From: JBMFLE01 sp049971355
GTDB lineage: Bacteria > Patescibacteriota > Patescibacteriia > UBA2591 > UBA4787
NCBI GenBank assembly: GCA_049971355.1
Contig: JBMFLE010000004.1
Span: 1-23,871, forward strand
Direction of reading: 5' to 3'
Length of the DNA stretch: 23,871 nt
Positions 1 through 7,176 of this stretch are shown here, piece after piece (the stretch's first letter is position 1; the number at the start of each line of letters is the position of its first letter). The notes below the pieces were generated by a model. That model made no database searches and was not told where the DNA came from. It saw only the letters and a list, made by a program, of their open reading frames with translations. A program made the position numbers and the translations under genes.

Positions 1-297
1 CACTTCGACAATGCCCCCAAACACTTCCGGCACATCTTTGGTCATGGCTATTCTCAGCAGGGTTAATGTCTTTAAAAGTTTATGTTTAGAGATCTTAACT
101 CTGCCCAGAATCGTGTTAGTAGAATGTTCCAAGACAAATTCAACTACTACTTGTTTTAATAATCTGTCAGAGATGTTAACCAAGTTAGTCTTGGGGGTGA
201 AAATACAACGACAATTTTTACATCTTAAACGACCATCATTGGTTTTCCAAAATTTGGATTTAAAACATCTTGGGCATTTTATCCTAAATCGTCCCAT
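1..297 (-). CDS. IS1595-type (ISXO2-like) transposase, N-terminal part
   Basis: The minus strand reads openly for 99 codons from an ATG at 295-297 to the window edge, so the gene is cut by the window and not shown to be broken. Residues 8-34 form a zinc ribbon with the pattern CPRC-(x)n-CKNC, followed by a helical region and then the stretch FGGIVEV at the edge. In ISXO2-like transposases this stretch leads into the first catalytic aspartate (VEVDE), which would lie just outside. The family uses a DDE-type domain to cut and paste its element. A possible minus-strand promoter (TATAAT at 305-310) would start RNA almost at the ATG, giving a leaderless message. A GGG that could be the outer end of the element lies at 339-341. 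The plus-strand reading in the same stretch is a shadow. Confidence is good for the family and low for the exact element end. Confidence 0.78.
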   Translation of the reverse strand, partial: MGRFRIKCPRCFKSKFWKTNDGRLRCKNCRCIFTPKTNLVNISDRLLKQVVVEFVLEHSTNTILGRVKISKHKLLKTLTLLRIAMTKDVPEVFGGIVEV

Positions 298-372
298 AGA
301 AAAATTATATCATATTTGGTCCGATTTTGGAACTTTACCCTAATAAATAATAAAAATAGAGCAATAACAATA

Positions 373-531
373 AAATTTCTAAATCCTAATCTAATGTCAA
401 ATATCAAATTATTTTTTTCGCGACTTATTGACCATATTTAGCCATTCTTTCTTCTAAATCAAATTTTTGGCATTTGTTATTGGACATTTGGATTTTTATT
501 AGAAATTAGAAATTTGTCATTAGTCATTTAT
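373..531 (-). repeat. Dispersed repeat, copy A (about 160 bp)
   Basis: The reverse complement of this stretch matches 14281-14424 (copy B) almost base for base: the first 60 or so bases are identical, and a later block containing TATGGTCAATAAGTCGCG is also shared. Copy A has about 9 extra bases in the middle. Its outer flank also matches copy C (from 23739). The two ends of the repeat are imperfect inverted repeats (AAATTTCTAATTTCTAAT against AAATTTCTAAATCCTAAT). No coding potential is seen. This looks like a MITE-like non-autonomous element. Confidence 0.85.
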
Positions 532-593
532 TACGCATTAATTTTAATATATGATATGTTCGTGCGAATATGATACATAAGCTGGTCAAAAAA

Positions 594-604
594 GTGACTG
601 TCAC
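594..604. repeat. Short palindrome with GACTGTC core
   Basis: GTGAC-T-GTCAC is a perfect 5+1+5 palindrome. The same GACTGTC core sits at the centre of palindromes at 13039-13051 and 14487-14497. The three are intergenic and lie close to gene starts. They resemble REP-type palindromes, though that family assignment is an inference. Confidence 0.6.
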
Positions 605-667
605 CAATATGGTATAACATTTTTAACCCTTTCTAGTCTGAAGTGCATCATTAGGTCGTGCAGGGGA

Positions 668-695
668 TTGACTTTTCCCCCAAGATTACTAAAAT
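668..695 (+). promoter_or_regulatory. Promoter of the ychF operon
   Basis: TTGACT (668-673) and TAAAAT (690-695) are separated by 16 bp, a good sigma-70-type match. The predicted transcript begins near 702, leaving about 32 nt before the ATG at 734. No Shine-Dalgarno sequence is visible in that leader. Confidence 0.6.
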
Positions 696-733
696 TTAAA
701 GAAGAAAATTAGACTTTTCTTTTGCTCAAATTT

Positions 734-1798
734 ATGAGTTTTTCTATTGGCATTGTTGGTCTACCTAATGTTGGCAAATCAACACTTTTCAAGGCCCTGA
801 CTAAAAAACAAGTAGATATTGCCAATTTTCCTTTTACCACTATTAAGCCGAATGTTGGCCTGGTTAAAGTTCCTGACGAAAGATTAGACAAATTGGCTGA
901 AGTTCTAAAACCAAAAGAAGTAATCCTAACTTATATTGAATTTGTTGATATTGCTGGCTTAGTTAAAGGCGCTCATTTAGGTGAAGGATTGGGCAACCAA
1001 TTCCTCTCTCATATTCGCAAAGTTGAGGCAATCGCTGAAGTAATCCGCGATTTTCAAAATCCAAATGTCATTCACGTCGCTGGTAAAGTCGACCCAAAAT
1101 CGGATAGAGAAGTGGTTGATTTAGAATTAATTTTTGCTGATTTAAAAACTGTTGAAAAACGTTTAGAAGATATTCGACCAAAAGCAAAATCAGGTGATAA
1201 AGAAGCAAAAAAATTACTTGAAATTTTAGAAAAAATAAAAGAAAATTTAAATAAAGGCCAACCGGTTCGAGAAATGGAATTAAATTCGGATGAAAAAATA
1301 TTGATTCACCATTTAAATTTATTAACCATTAAACCAATTATTTATATTTTCAATATCGATGAAGAAAAATTGACTAATCAAACTAATAGTCAAGAAAAAA
1401 ATCAAATTAAAATTTGCGCCAAATTGGAATCAGAATTAGCTGATCTCCCAGAAGAAGAAACAAAAAAATATTTAAAAGAATATGGACTAAAACACTCGGG
1501 TTTAGACGAACTAATTTTAGTTAGTTATCGCCTTTTGAATTTAATCACTTTTTTCACTTGCCAAAATCAAATTCTCCAAGCCTGGACTGTTCCTCAAGGA
1601 ACAAAAGCACCACAGGCAGCTGGCAAAATTCACACTGATTTTGAGAAAAATTTTATTCGAGCCGAAGTAATTAATTGGCAAGATTTAATTAAATCTGGTT
1701 CAGAACAAATAGCTCGAGAGAAAGGGCTTTTAAAAATTGAGGGCAAAGAATATGTGATTCAAGATGGCGATGTAATTCATTTTCGTTTTAATCTCTAA
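734..1798 (+). CDS. ychF: YchF/Obg-like P-loop ATPase
   Basis: This is a 354-residue member of the YchF (OLA1) family of ribosome-associated nucleotide hydrolases. It has the P-loop GLPNVGKS at residues 9-16, the G3 motif DIAGL at 72-76 followed by the family signature GEGLGNQFL, and NIDE at 207-210 where true GTPases carry NKxD. That replacement is what lets YchF prefer ATP. A C-terminal TGS domain spans roughly 270-354. The family average is about 363 residues, so the gene is full length. The ATG at 734 was chosen over the in-frame TTG at 722 because family members start MSFSIGIVG or similar. It is the first gene of a run with ruvB (10-nt gap) and the S41 protease. It contributes to translation and stress control in the cytoplasm. 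Confidence 0.95.
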   Translation: MSFSIGIVGLPNVGKSTLFKALTKKQVDIANFPFTTIKPNVGLVKVPDERLDKLAEVLKPKEVILTYIEFVDIAGLVKGAHLGEGLGNQFLSHIRKVEAIAEVIRDFQNPNVIHVAGKVDPKSDREVVDLELIFADLKTVEKRLEDIRPKAKSGDKEAKKLLEILEKIKENLNKGQPVREMELNSDEKILIHHLNLLTIKPIIYIFNIDEEKLTNQTNSQEKNQIKICAKLESELADLPEEETKKYLKEYGLKHSGLDELILVSYRLLNLITFFTCQNQILQAWTVPQGTKAPQAAGKIHTDFEKNFIRAEVINWQDLIKSGSEQIAREKGLLKIEGKEYVIQDGDVIHFRFNL

Positions 1799-1808
1799 AA
1801 TTTTTATA

Positions 1809-2822
1809 ATGACTCAATTTAAAAACCACAAAATTATTTCTCCAGAGGAATTAGTTGAAGACCAAAAAATGGACTTAACTTTAAGGCCGAGAAGTTTAGC
1901 TGAATTTATTGGGCAAGAAAAGATGAAAGAAAGTTTGCGAATTTTTATTCAGGCCGCTCAACAAAGAAAACAGCCAATCGAACATGTTTTGTTAAACGGC
2001 GGTCCGGGTTTAGGTAAAACTACGCTCGCTCATATTATCGCTCATGAAATGAAGGTCAATATCCGAGTTACTTCCGGCCCAGCCTTAGAACGAGCTGGTG
2101 ATTTAGCGGCAATTTTAACTAATTTATCAAAAGGCGATATACTTTTTATTGATGAAATTCATCGTCTAAATAGAATGATCGAAGAAGTTCTTTATCCAGC
2201 CATGGAAGAATTTGGTATTGATTTAGTTTTAGGTAAAGGACCTTCAGCTAAAACTATTCGACTTGACCTACCACAATTTACTTTAATCGGCGCCACTACC
2301 CGACCATCTCTTCTCTCCTCACCTCTGAGAGATCGTTTTGGCGTTATCTATCAATTAAATTTTTATACCATTGAAGATATTGAAGAAATAATTCATCGTT
2401 CGGCTAAAATTTTAAATGTCAAAATTTCAGCCGAAGCAATTAAAAAAATTGCTCAAAGGGCTCGTTTTACTCCCCGAGTGGCTAATCGACTTTTAAAAAG
2501 GGTCCGCGACTTTGCCCAGGTTCATAAACAAAATTTAATTGACCAATCAGTGGCTGAAGAAGCTCTAAATTTATTAGAAATTGATGAAAAGGGACTTAAC
2601 CCCATGGATAGAAAAATTCTCCAAACTTTAATTGAAAAATTTAATGGTGGTCCAGTTGGTTTAAAATCTTTAGCTATTGCCGTTGGCGAAGAAGTTGAAA
2701 CGCTTGAAGAAATTTATGAACCATATTTAATTCAAATTGGTTTTTTAAATCGCACGCCTCGCGGCCGAATAGCAACTGATTCTGCCTATCAACATCTAAA
2801 AATTAAAAAGGGACTGTTATGA
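1809..2822 (+). CDS. ruvB: Holliday junction branch migration ATPase RuvB
   Basis: The 337-residue product matches the usual RuvB length. It has Walker A GGPGLGKT at 64-71, Walker B FIDE at 113-116, the sensor 1 stretch GATTR at 161-165, and the arginine finger in LRDRFG at residue 174. A beta-hairpin region lies between Walker B and sensor 1, and the C-terminal winged helix includes the stretch around RTPRGR. RuvB forms the hexameric motor that, with RuvA, drives branch migration of Holliday junctions during recombinational repair. The start ATG follows ychF by 10 nt with no Shine-Dalgarno sequence. The stop TGA overlaps the start of the next gene by 4 nt (ATGA), which implies translational coupling. 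ruvA and ruvC are not in the window. Confidence 0.97.
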   Translation: MTQFKNHKIISPEELVEDQKMDLTLRPRSLAEFIGQEKMKESLRIFIQAAQQRKQPIEHVLLNGGPGLGKTTLAHIIAHEMKVNIRVTSGPALERAGDLAAILTNLSKGDILFIDEIHRLNRMIEEVLYPAMEEFGIDLVLGKGPSAKTIRLDLPQFTLIGATTRPSLLSSPLRDRFGVIYQLNFYTIEDIEEIIHRSAKILNVKISAEAIKKIAQRARFTPRVANRLLKRVRDFAQVHKQNLIDQSVAEEALNLLEIDEKGLNPMDRKILQTLIEKFNGGPVGLKSLAIAVGEEVETLEEIYEPYLIQIGFLNRTPRGRIATDSAYQHLKIKKGLL

Positions 2823-4015
2823 AATCACAAAAATTTATTATTATTTATCTAATTATTTTCTTCTTTTGCGGTTTAAGTGTTGGTTATTTATGGCGCAATA
2901 CTTGGAATTTTGAATTGGCTTGGCGAAATTCACCTTTCTATTTTATCAACCAAAAATTAGAAGAAAAAAAATTAGACCCCAATCTTTTTTGGCAAGTCTG
3001 GACAACAGTTCAAATATATTATGTTAAACAACCTGTCTCTGATCTTGATTTATTTTATGGAAGTTTACACGGAATCGTTGGCGCCTTAAAAGATCCTTAT
3101 TCAATTTTTCTTGACCCTAAAACGGCTAAAAGTTTTAAAAGTGAAATCAGCGGCACTTTTGAAGGAATTGGCATTGAAATTGGCATCAAAAATAATCAAT
3201 TAACAGTGATCGCTCCTCTGCCAGACACACCAGCCGCCAGAGCCGGACTATTATCTGGCGATAAAATTTTTGCCATTGATGGATTAAGTACTGCTGAGAT
3301 GAGTATTGATCAGGCTGCCAGTTTAATTCGAGGCAAAAGGGGTACTAAAGTCAAATTAACTATTTTTCGTAAAGGCTGGCATGAACCTAAAGACTTCGAA
3401 ATTATTCGCGATAAAATTGAAATCGAAACCGTTCATTGGGAAACAAAAGATAATAATATCATCTATTTAAAAATTTCTCATTTTAATAGCGATACTTTTT
3501 CTGATCTCAAGCAAGCAGTTAAAGAAATTCTCCTCCGCAATCCACAAAAAATTATCCTTGACCTGCGAAATAATCCTGGCGGCTATCTTGACGAAGCAGT
3601 TAATTCAGCTAGTCTCTGGCTACCAAATAATCTGATCACCTATGCTAAAGACGCCAAGGGACAAGTTGAATCATTCACTTCTCACGGTCAAGGCGAATTT
3701 TCTAATTTAAAAACTGTGGTTTTAATTAATTTTGGTTCAGCTTCTGGCGCCGAAATTTTAGCCGGAGCGCTTCAAGATTATCAAAAAGCCACATTAGTTG
3801 GCGAGAAAACTTTTGGCAAAGGTTCTGTCCAAAAATTAATTGATTTACCGGGCGGTTCAGCGATTAAAATAACCACTGCCTATTGGTACACGCCAAATGG
3901 CCGACAAATCAATGAAATTGGTATTGAGCCTGAGATAAAAGTTGAAATGACTGAAGAAGATTATAACCAAAACCGCGACCCACAATTAGACAAAGCGATT
4001 GAATTGCTTAAGTAA
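2819..4015 (+). CDS. S41-family carboxy-terminal processing protease (CtpA/Prc type)
   Basis: This 398-residue protein has an N-terminal membrane anchor at about 6-24 and a PDZ domain at about 112-180 (containing AGLLSGDKI). A C-terminal S41 peptidase core follows. The catalytic serine is S309 in GSASGAE, and the general-base lysine is K334 in GEKTFGKGSVQ, with Q338 after it. This is the Ser-Lys-Gln arrangement of CtpA and CtpB proteases. Such enzymes trim or degrade exported proteins outside the cytoplasmic membrane by recognising their C-termini. The start overlaps the ruvB stop by 4 nt. The gene ends 28 nt from the convergent lspA gene, with no obvious strong terminator between them. An 8-bp GGTTAACC palindrome at 4022-4029 is the only structure there. 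Confidence 0.95.
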   Translation: MKSQKFIIIYLIIFFFCGLSVGYLWRNTWNFELAWRNSPFYFINQKLEEKKLDPNLFWQVWTTVQIYYVKQPVSDLDLFYGSLHGIVGALKDPYSIFLDPKTAKSFKSEISGTFEGIGIEIGIKNNQLTVIAPLPDTPAARAGLLSGDKIFAIDGLSTAEMSIDQAASLIRGKRGTKVKLTIFRKGWHEPKDFEIIRDKIEIETVHWETKDNNIIYLKISHFNSDTFSDLKQAVKEILLRNPQKIILDLRNNPGGYLDEAVNSASLWLPNNLITYAKDAKGQVESFTSHGQGEFSNLKTVVLINFGSASGAEILAGALQDYQKATLVGEKTFGKGSVQKLIDLPGGSAIKITTAYWYTPNGRQINEIGIEPEIKVEMTEEDYNQNRDPQLDKAIELLK

Positions 4016-4043
4016 ATTTATGGTTAACCGATAAAAAAATTTA

Positions 4044-4508
4044 TTAGCTTTTTTTAGATCTTTCTCGCCAATATTGAACCACGAGAATAACTACTCCAGA
4101 TAAAATTAACAAATCAGCTAAATTAAAAATATGCCAAGGGCCTAAATCAATATAATCAATGATAAAACCATATTTAATTCGATCTAAGATATTACTAACT
4201 GCTCCACCAATTAACAAGGAATAAACGAATAGAGACGTAAAATCTTTTTTTAAATACGCCTCTTTTAATTTTAAAATTACAAATAAGAGAACTAAACCAG
4301 TCAGAATATCAAACCAGATATTACTGGCAAAAAAACCAAAGATTACTCTCGAATTTTTGGTTAGAAAAAAAGCAAAAGGGCCAAACTCTTTGTAAATTGT
4401 CTCCTGAGAAAGAAATAAATTCTTAAAAAATCTATCTAAAATAAAAAAAGTTAAGACAAAAAAATTAGTCCAAAAAATTTTCCCAAAATTCCTTGAAAAT
4501 TTAAGCAT
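4044..4508 (-). CDS. lspA: Lipoprotein signal peptidase (signal peptidase II)
   Basis: This is a 154-residue integral membrane protein with about four hydrophobic helices. The conserved block SNILDRIKYGFIID (about 105-118) and the block FNLAD (128-132) give the two catalytic aspartates, D118 and D132, of the LspA family. An early conserved aspartate occurs in LDRFFKN at about 25-30. LspA cuts signal peptides from diacylated prolipoproteins at the membrane. The gene lies 60 nt downstream of the DksA-like gene on the same strand and is probably co-transcribed with it. The gap holds a small C/G-rich stem (CAGG/CCTG followed by T residues on the minus strand at about 4545-4562) that might act as a weak terminator. 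E. coli LspA is 164 residues, so this one is complete. Confidence 0.93.
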   Translation of the reverse strand: MLKFSRNFGKIFWTNFFVLTFFILDRFFKNLFLSQETIYKEFGPFAFFLTKNSRVIFGFFASNIWFDILTGLVLLFVILKLKEAYLKKDFTSLFVYSLLIGGAVSNILDRIKYGFIIDYIDLGPWHIFNLADLLILSGVVILVVQYWRERSKKS

Positions 4509-4568
4509 AAATTAGAACAGCAAAAATCAAAATTCATTCTCAGACTAAAAACAGGACCCCCTGGACTG

Positions 4569-4934
4569 TTATTTGCTCAATTTATTTTTACAGGCCAGAC
4601 ACCAACGAGCAGTTGGCATAACCCGCAAACGCTCTTCACTAATCTCTTTACCACACTCTTCGCAAAGTCCATATTCCCCTTGCCGAATTTTTTTCAAAGC
4701 TCGTTCGGTTTCTTGAAGATTTGTTTCTAAATTCTCTTCTAAAGAAACTCTATCAGTAAAAGTCGCCACTTCATCAGCACCCTCCTCTTCTGAGGTGCCA
4801 TATTCAGGAAATTTTGCTTCATAACTGTCTTTAATCCGAGAACTTTTCTGAGCCACCTCTTCAAGAGATTTTTCTAAATCTTTTTTTCTCTGCTCAAGAA
4901 TCATTCTCATTTCCTCAATAAATTTTTTGTTCAT
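4569..4934 (-). CDS. DksA/TraR-family zinc-finger protein
   Basis: This 121-residue protein has a charged N-terminal coiled coil at about 4-40, an acidic linker with GADEVA at 52-57, and a C4 zinc finger made of C91, C94, C112 and C115. That matches the DksA/TraR family, whose members enter the RNA polymerase secondary channel and tune initiation, often with ppGpp. Whether this protein does so is inference. The linker lacks a clear copy of the E. coli DksA tip DxxDxA, although GADEVA occupies the equivalent place. The gene has its own promoter at 4978-5005 beside a perfect DnaA box, and lspA follows 60 nt downstream. No Shine-Dalgarno sequence is visible before the ATG. The annotated C4 finger type separates it from degenerate relatives with fewer cysteines. 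Confidence 0.88.
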   Translation of the reverse strand: MNKKFIEEMRMILEQRKKDLEKSLEEVAQKSSRIKDSYEAKFPEYGTSEEEGADEVATFTDRVSLEENLETNLQETERALKKIRQGEYGLCEECGKEISEERLRVMPTARWCLACKNKLSK

Positions 4935-4977
4935 AAAAACAAAAAAGACAAATTTCTCTTAATTATCTTTAGCCTTT

Positions 4978-5023
4978 AATATAACTATCTAAAATAATTA
5001 GGCAAGATAAGTTATCCACAGCC
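4978..5023 (-). promoter_or_regulatory. dksA-like promoter with upstream DnaA box
   Basis: Read on the minus strand, GGCTGTGGATAACTT (5023-5009) is followed after 3 nt by a -35 hexamer TTGCCT (5005-5000), a 16-nt spacer and a -10 hexamer TATATT (4983-4978). TGTGGATAA is the perfect complement of the DnaA box TTATCCACA. The predicted start near 4971 gives a leader of about 37 nt. The 15-nt element abuts the stop codon of the upstream gene and recurs at the same distance from -35 upstream of rpoB. Confidence 0.65.
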
Positions 5024-6133
5024 CTATTCAAATTCCAAACAACCAACAATCAATGAACCTTTATTTACTTCCCGACCGGAAAAAATTAAATTCTTAATAC
5101 CTATTTCTTTTGACTGCCAATAAAAAATTTCTTCAGCTTCTTGCTTAAGACATTCATTCCCACCTGATTCTTGATTAGCTAAATACCTATTTAAAAATTC
5201 CTCTTTGTTGCTCAAAAAAATGTACTTTTGGTTGGCTGTTAAGACAAAGTCTAAACCAGATAAATTAACTTTTAAAATATCAAAGTTAAATGGGCTTGAT
5301 TTTCTCTCAAATTCAAAAACTTTAGGCTCAGCGATTAATTCTTTAATTTTGCTCCCGTCAGGTAAAATTCTTTCTCTTTCCTCGGGGAAAAAATAGGCCA
5401 TTTTTTTTCGGAAAATTCCTTCTATTTGTTGAATTGAAAAATTGCTTTGATTATTAAAGGCAATCAAAAAACTTCCTTGTTTTAAAGAAGAAAAATTTTT
5501 GAATAATAATTCTAATTCTTGTTCAAAATTCTCTTTTGGAAATATTTGTAAAGACTGAAGTTGAAGGACAATTTTATTTTGATTTATCCTCGCCCTAATC
5601 TGCCAACCATTAACGAATCCTCTCATAAATTCGTTCAAGTCAAAATTTTTAAAAGAAATTTTAGTTGGCTTAGCTGAAATTTTTTCTAAAAGACCTTGTT
5701 TGGTAGTTAGGGCAACAGTTTGTGAGTCAAAAAATCGATAAAAAATCCGTGGCCTATTTGGGCCCCCTAAAATCAAAGAAAAATTGGCAAAAATTGGTTT
5801 ATATTTATAAATAATTACCGGCTGATTCTCAAAATAAAAAACAGCCATCTCATCAATTTGTTCTAATGTCCCTGGTGTTAAATTATATTTAAAAGCGCTG
5901 AATCTGTCAAAGAGCAACCGTTCAAGCAAAGAATCTGGCCAATGTTGAATAAAATAATTCGTTGCCTTAAAACCCTGCCAATATCCCTGATTAAAATTAA
6001 AATGTAAATAAAAATTTGTTTTTTCTGGCACAAATTTAACTAAACTATCACCAGAAAAATAAAAAGAAACCCCAATTAAAATCAGAGTTAAAATTAAAAA
6101 TAGAATAACCAAAAAAATAAAGATATTTTTCAT
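5024..6133 (-). CDS. Membrane-anchored protein of unknown function
   Basis: I do not recognise this 369-residue protein. Residues 3-26 are a single strongly hydrophobic helix near the N-terminus. The rest is soluble in character, rich in Phe, Asn and Lys, and probably lies outside the cytoplasmic membrane. The segment after the helix (VPEKTNFYLHFN) vaguely resembles the start of DUF3352-type proteins, but this is only an impression. I chose the ATG at 6131-6133 over the TTG at 6146-6148. The predicted transcription start (about 6146, from a TTGATT/TATAAT promoter) would leave the TTG with no leader, and the hydrophobic helix begins right after the ATG. The gene ends directly against the DnaA box and promoter of the next minus-strand gene, so it may form a separate transcription unit. 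Confidence 0.75.
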   Translation of the reverse strand: MKNIFIFLVILFLILTLILIGVSFYFSGDSLVKFVPEKTNFYLHFNFNQGYWQGFKATNYFIQHWPDSLLERLLFDRFSAFKYNLTPGTLEQIDEMAVFYFENQPVIIYKYKPIFANFSLILGGPNRPRIFYRFFDSQTVALTTKQGLLEKISAKPTKISFKNFDLNEFMRGFVNGWQIRARINQNKIVLQLQSLQIFPKENFEQELELLFKNFSSLKQGSFLIAFNNQSNFSIQQIEGIFRKKMAYFFPEERERILPDGSKIKELIAEPKVFEFERKSSPFNFDILKVNLSGLDFVLTANQKYIFLSNKEEFLNRYLANQESGGNECLKQEAEEIFYWQSKEIGIKNLIFSGREVNKGSLIVGCLEFE

Positions 6134-6152
6134 AACCAAATTATCCAAATTG

Positions 6153-6180
6153 ATTATAAACTTTTAAAAATATTAATCAA
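6153..6180 (-). promoter_or_regulatory. Promoter of the unknown membrane-anchored gene
   Basis: On the minus strand TTGATT (6180-6175), a 16-nt spacer and TATAAT (6158-6153) form a good sigma-70-type promoter. The predicted start is near 6146, 13 nt before the ATG at 6133. Confidence 0.55.
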
Positions 6181-6577
6181 GACTGGTCAGAGGAAAATTG
6201 ACTCCAACAGTATTTTCTAATCAACGGGATTTAATTTTGAACTTTCTTTTTGCTTTTTCCATGAAGATTCGGTCAAACCCTATTGATTAATCTATATCAT
6301 TAATTTTGAAATCTGGCACGATTTTGATTTAAATTTTCAAATTGAAACTATTTACCTATTCGCCCGAATAGGTAAATAGTCCAAACCCAAAAATAGCGAA
6401 TAAAAGAATTGGTGTATATGCTCCAATTTGTTGGCGCTACAAAATTTAAAAATAGTGAAGAGAATGAGTCCGGGGCTCGTTTTTTGTTTAACAAAAATGT
6501 CAGGTACCCATTTTTAGACAGATTATCTCTCTGTGATTTCCTGATTAATTAATTATTTAAATTTACAATTGTTAATT
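6181..6577. other. Gene-free stretch with palindromes
   Basis: No open reading frame with convincing features is seen on either strand. The stretch holds a 13-bp palindrome TTTCAAATTGAAA at 6335-6347 directly followed by the perfect 34-bp palindrome at 6347-6380. A GGTACC-centred motif (TGTCAGGTACCCA, about 6499-6511) resembles REP-like ends. The remainder is AT-rich sequence with nothing I can assign. Confidence 0.5.
6347..6380. repeat. Perfect 34-bp palindrome
   Basis: The arms ACTATTTACCTATTCG (6347-6362) and CGAATAGGTAAATAGT (6365-6380) are exact reverse complements separated by only CC. Neither side is followed by a run of T, so it is not an ordinary intrinsic terminator. It could extrude as a cruciform or bind a dimeric protein. 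Its role is unknown. Confidence 0.85.
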
Positions 6578-6691
6578 TTTGAAAGTTGTAATAATGAATT
6601 TGCTGAGCTATAGCCTCAATTATTTCTCCGCTGGTTGGATAACATTCATTATTCGACCATTTTCTTTAATTCTCGCACTCTCTTTGAATTT
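6578..6691 (-). pseudogene. Decayed integrase-core transposase fragment
   Basis: Two minus-strand pieces in different frames read like the end of a DDE (rve) integrase domain. Residues KFKESARIKENGRIMN come from 6691-6644. They are followed, after a frame change, by a piece from 6644 down to about 6578 containing GEIIEAIAQQIHYYNFQ. In rve-type transposases the pattern GE(L/I)IE-x-I-x-x-x-I-x-YYN precedes the RxHxAL end of the catalytic core. The downstream part is missing. The upstream part is lost where the 413-bp element begins at 6752. The plus-strand reading over the same bases (6579-6770) is judged to be a shadow. The assignment rests on pattern memory and is tentative. Confidence 0.4.
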
Positions 6692-6749
6692 AGCCAATGG
6701 ATTGACCTTAACTGTACCCTCTGTACCCGACGAGTACGTTTATCTCGTG

Positions 6750-7090
6750 TCAACTCATATAACTACCTAACCGAACTGATATTTTTCGGTTCATAAAAAA
6801 CCTTACCGTATTCGGATGTAATTTTTTATCAACTTCGACCTTTTGAGAATCTTTTTTTGCTTGATATTCGTGATAAAGTTTTGTTGTTAAACCGTCGAGA
6901 TGTCTTTTCAGTTCAGCCGGATTAAGCGAGAGATAGAGATCGGTTAATTCTTTTCTTTTTTCCTCTGAGATCCAATCTGATTCAATAATTCTTTGATAGG
7001 GGGTTTTGCCTGATCATATTTTCGATGAATTTTACCTTTTTCGCGAATTTTTTCTTTTAACTTGATAACCGGCTGAAAGAAATTCTTGTA
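6750..7090 (-). pseudogene. C-terminal remnant of a DDE transposase, frameshifted
   Basis: The minus strand first reads 29 codons from 7090 to 7004 (including YKNFFQPVIKLKEKIREK and ending KYDQAK). After a shift of one base in the A4C5 run at about 6999-7007 it continues from 6998 (YQRIIESDWISEEKRKEL, then LYLSLNPAEL) to a TGA at 6750-6752. Joined across the missing base this gives KYDQAK-TPYQRIIESDWI. This resembles the KYD-x-PKTPYQRLLES segment and the LNPxELK segment that follow the integrase core in a group of long DDE transposases. The reading runs into the left inverted repeat, as in intact members. The catalytic domain and N-terminus are absent, so the product cannot be active. The exact IS family is not certain. 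Confidence 0.65.
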
Positions 7091-7164
7091 GAGCCTTATA
7101 CATTATTTCGGTAAGGTTTTTTATGAGTTAACCAATCCGTCTTCGGTTAGATTATATATGAGTT
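6752..7164. mobile_element. Non-autonomous IS derivative bounded by inverted repeats
   Basis: The left end (6752-6808) and the reverse complement of the right end (7109-7164) share AACTCATAT, CTAACCGAA and the longer block CATAAAAAACCTTACCG in the same order. This gives terminal inverted repeats of about 56 bp with some divergence. Between them lies only the C-terminal part of a transposase, so the 5' part of the gene has been deleted. A clear target-site duplication was not found. The right end stops 12 nt before the -35 hexamer of the S1 gene promoter. Confidence 0.75.
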
Positions 7165-7176
7165 AATGCGCAAGAC

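Noticed and set aside
11..343. 110-codon plus-strand reading frame at the window start
   Set aside because: It lies opposite the IS1595 transposase, has no recognisable motif, and reads like the complement of a zinc-ribbon protein.
722..733. TTG start for ychF four codons upstream
   Set aside because: Family members begin at the equivalent of the ATG at 734, and the TTG adds residues (MLKF) with no support.
6579..6770. 63-codon plus-strand frame
   Set aside because: It overlaps a minus-strand transposase relic and has no promoter, ribosome site or motif of its own.
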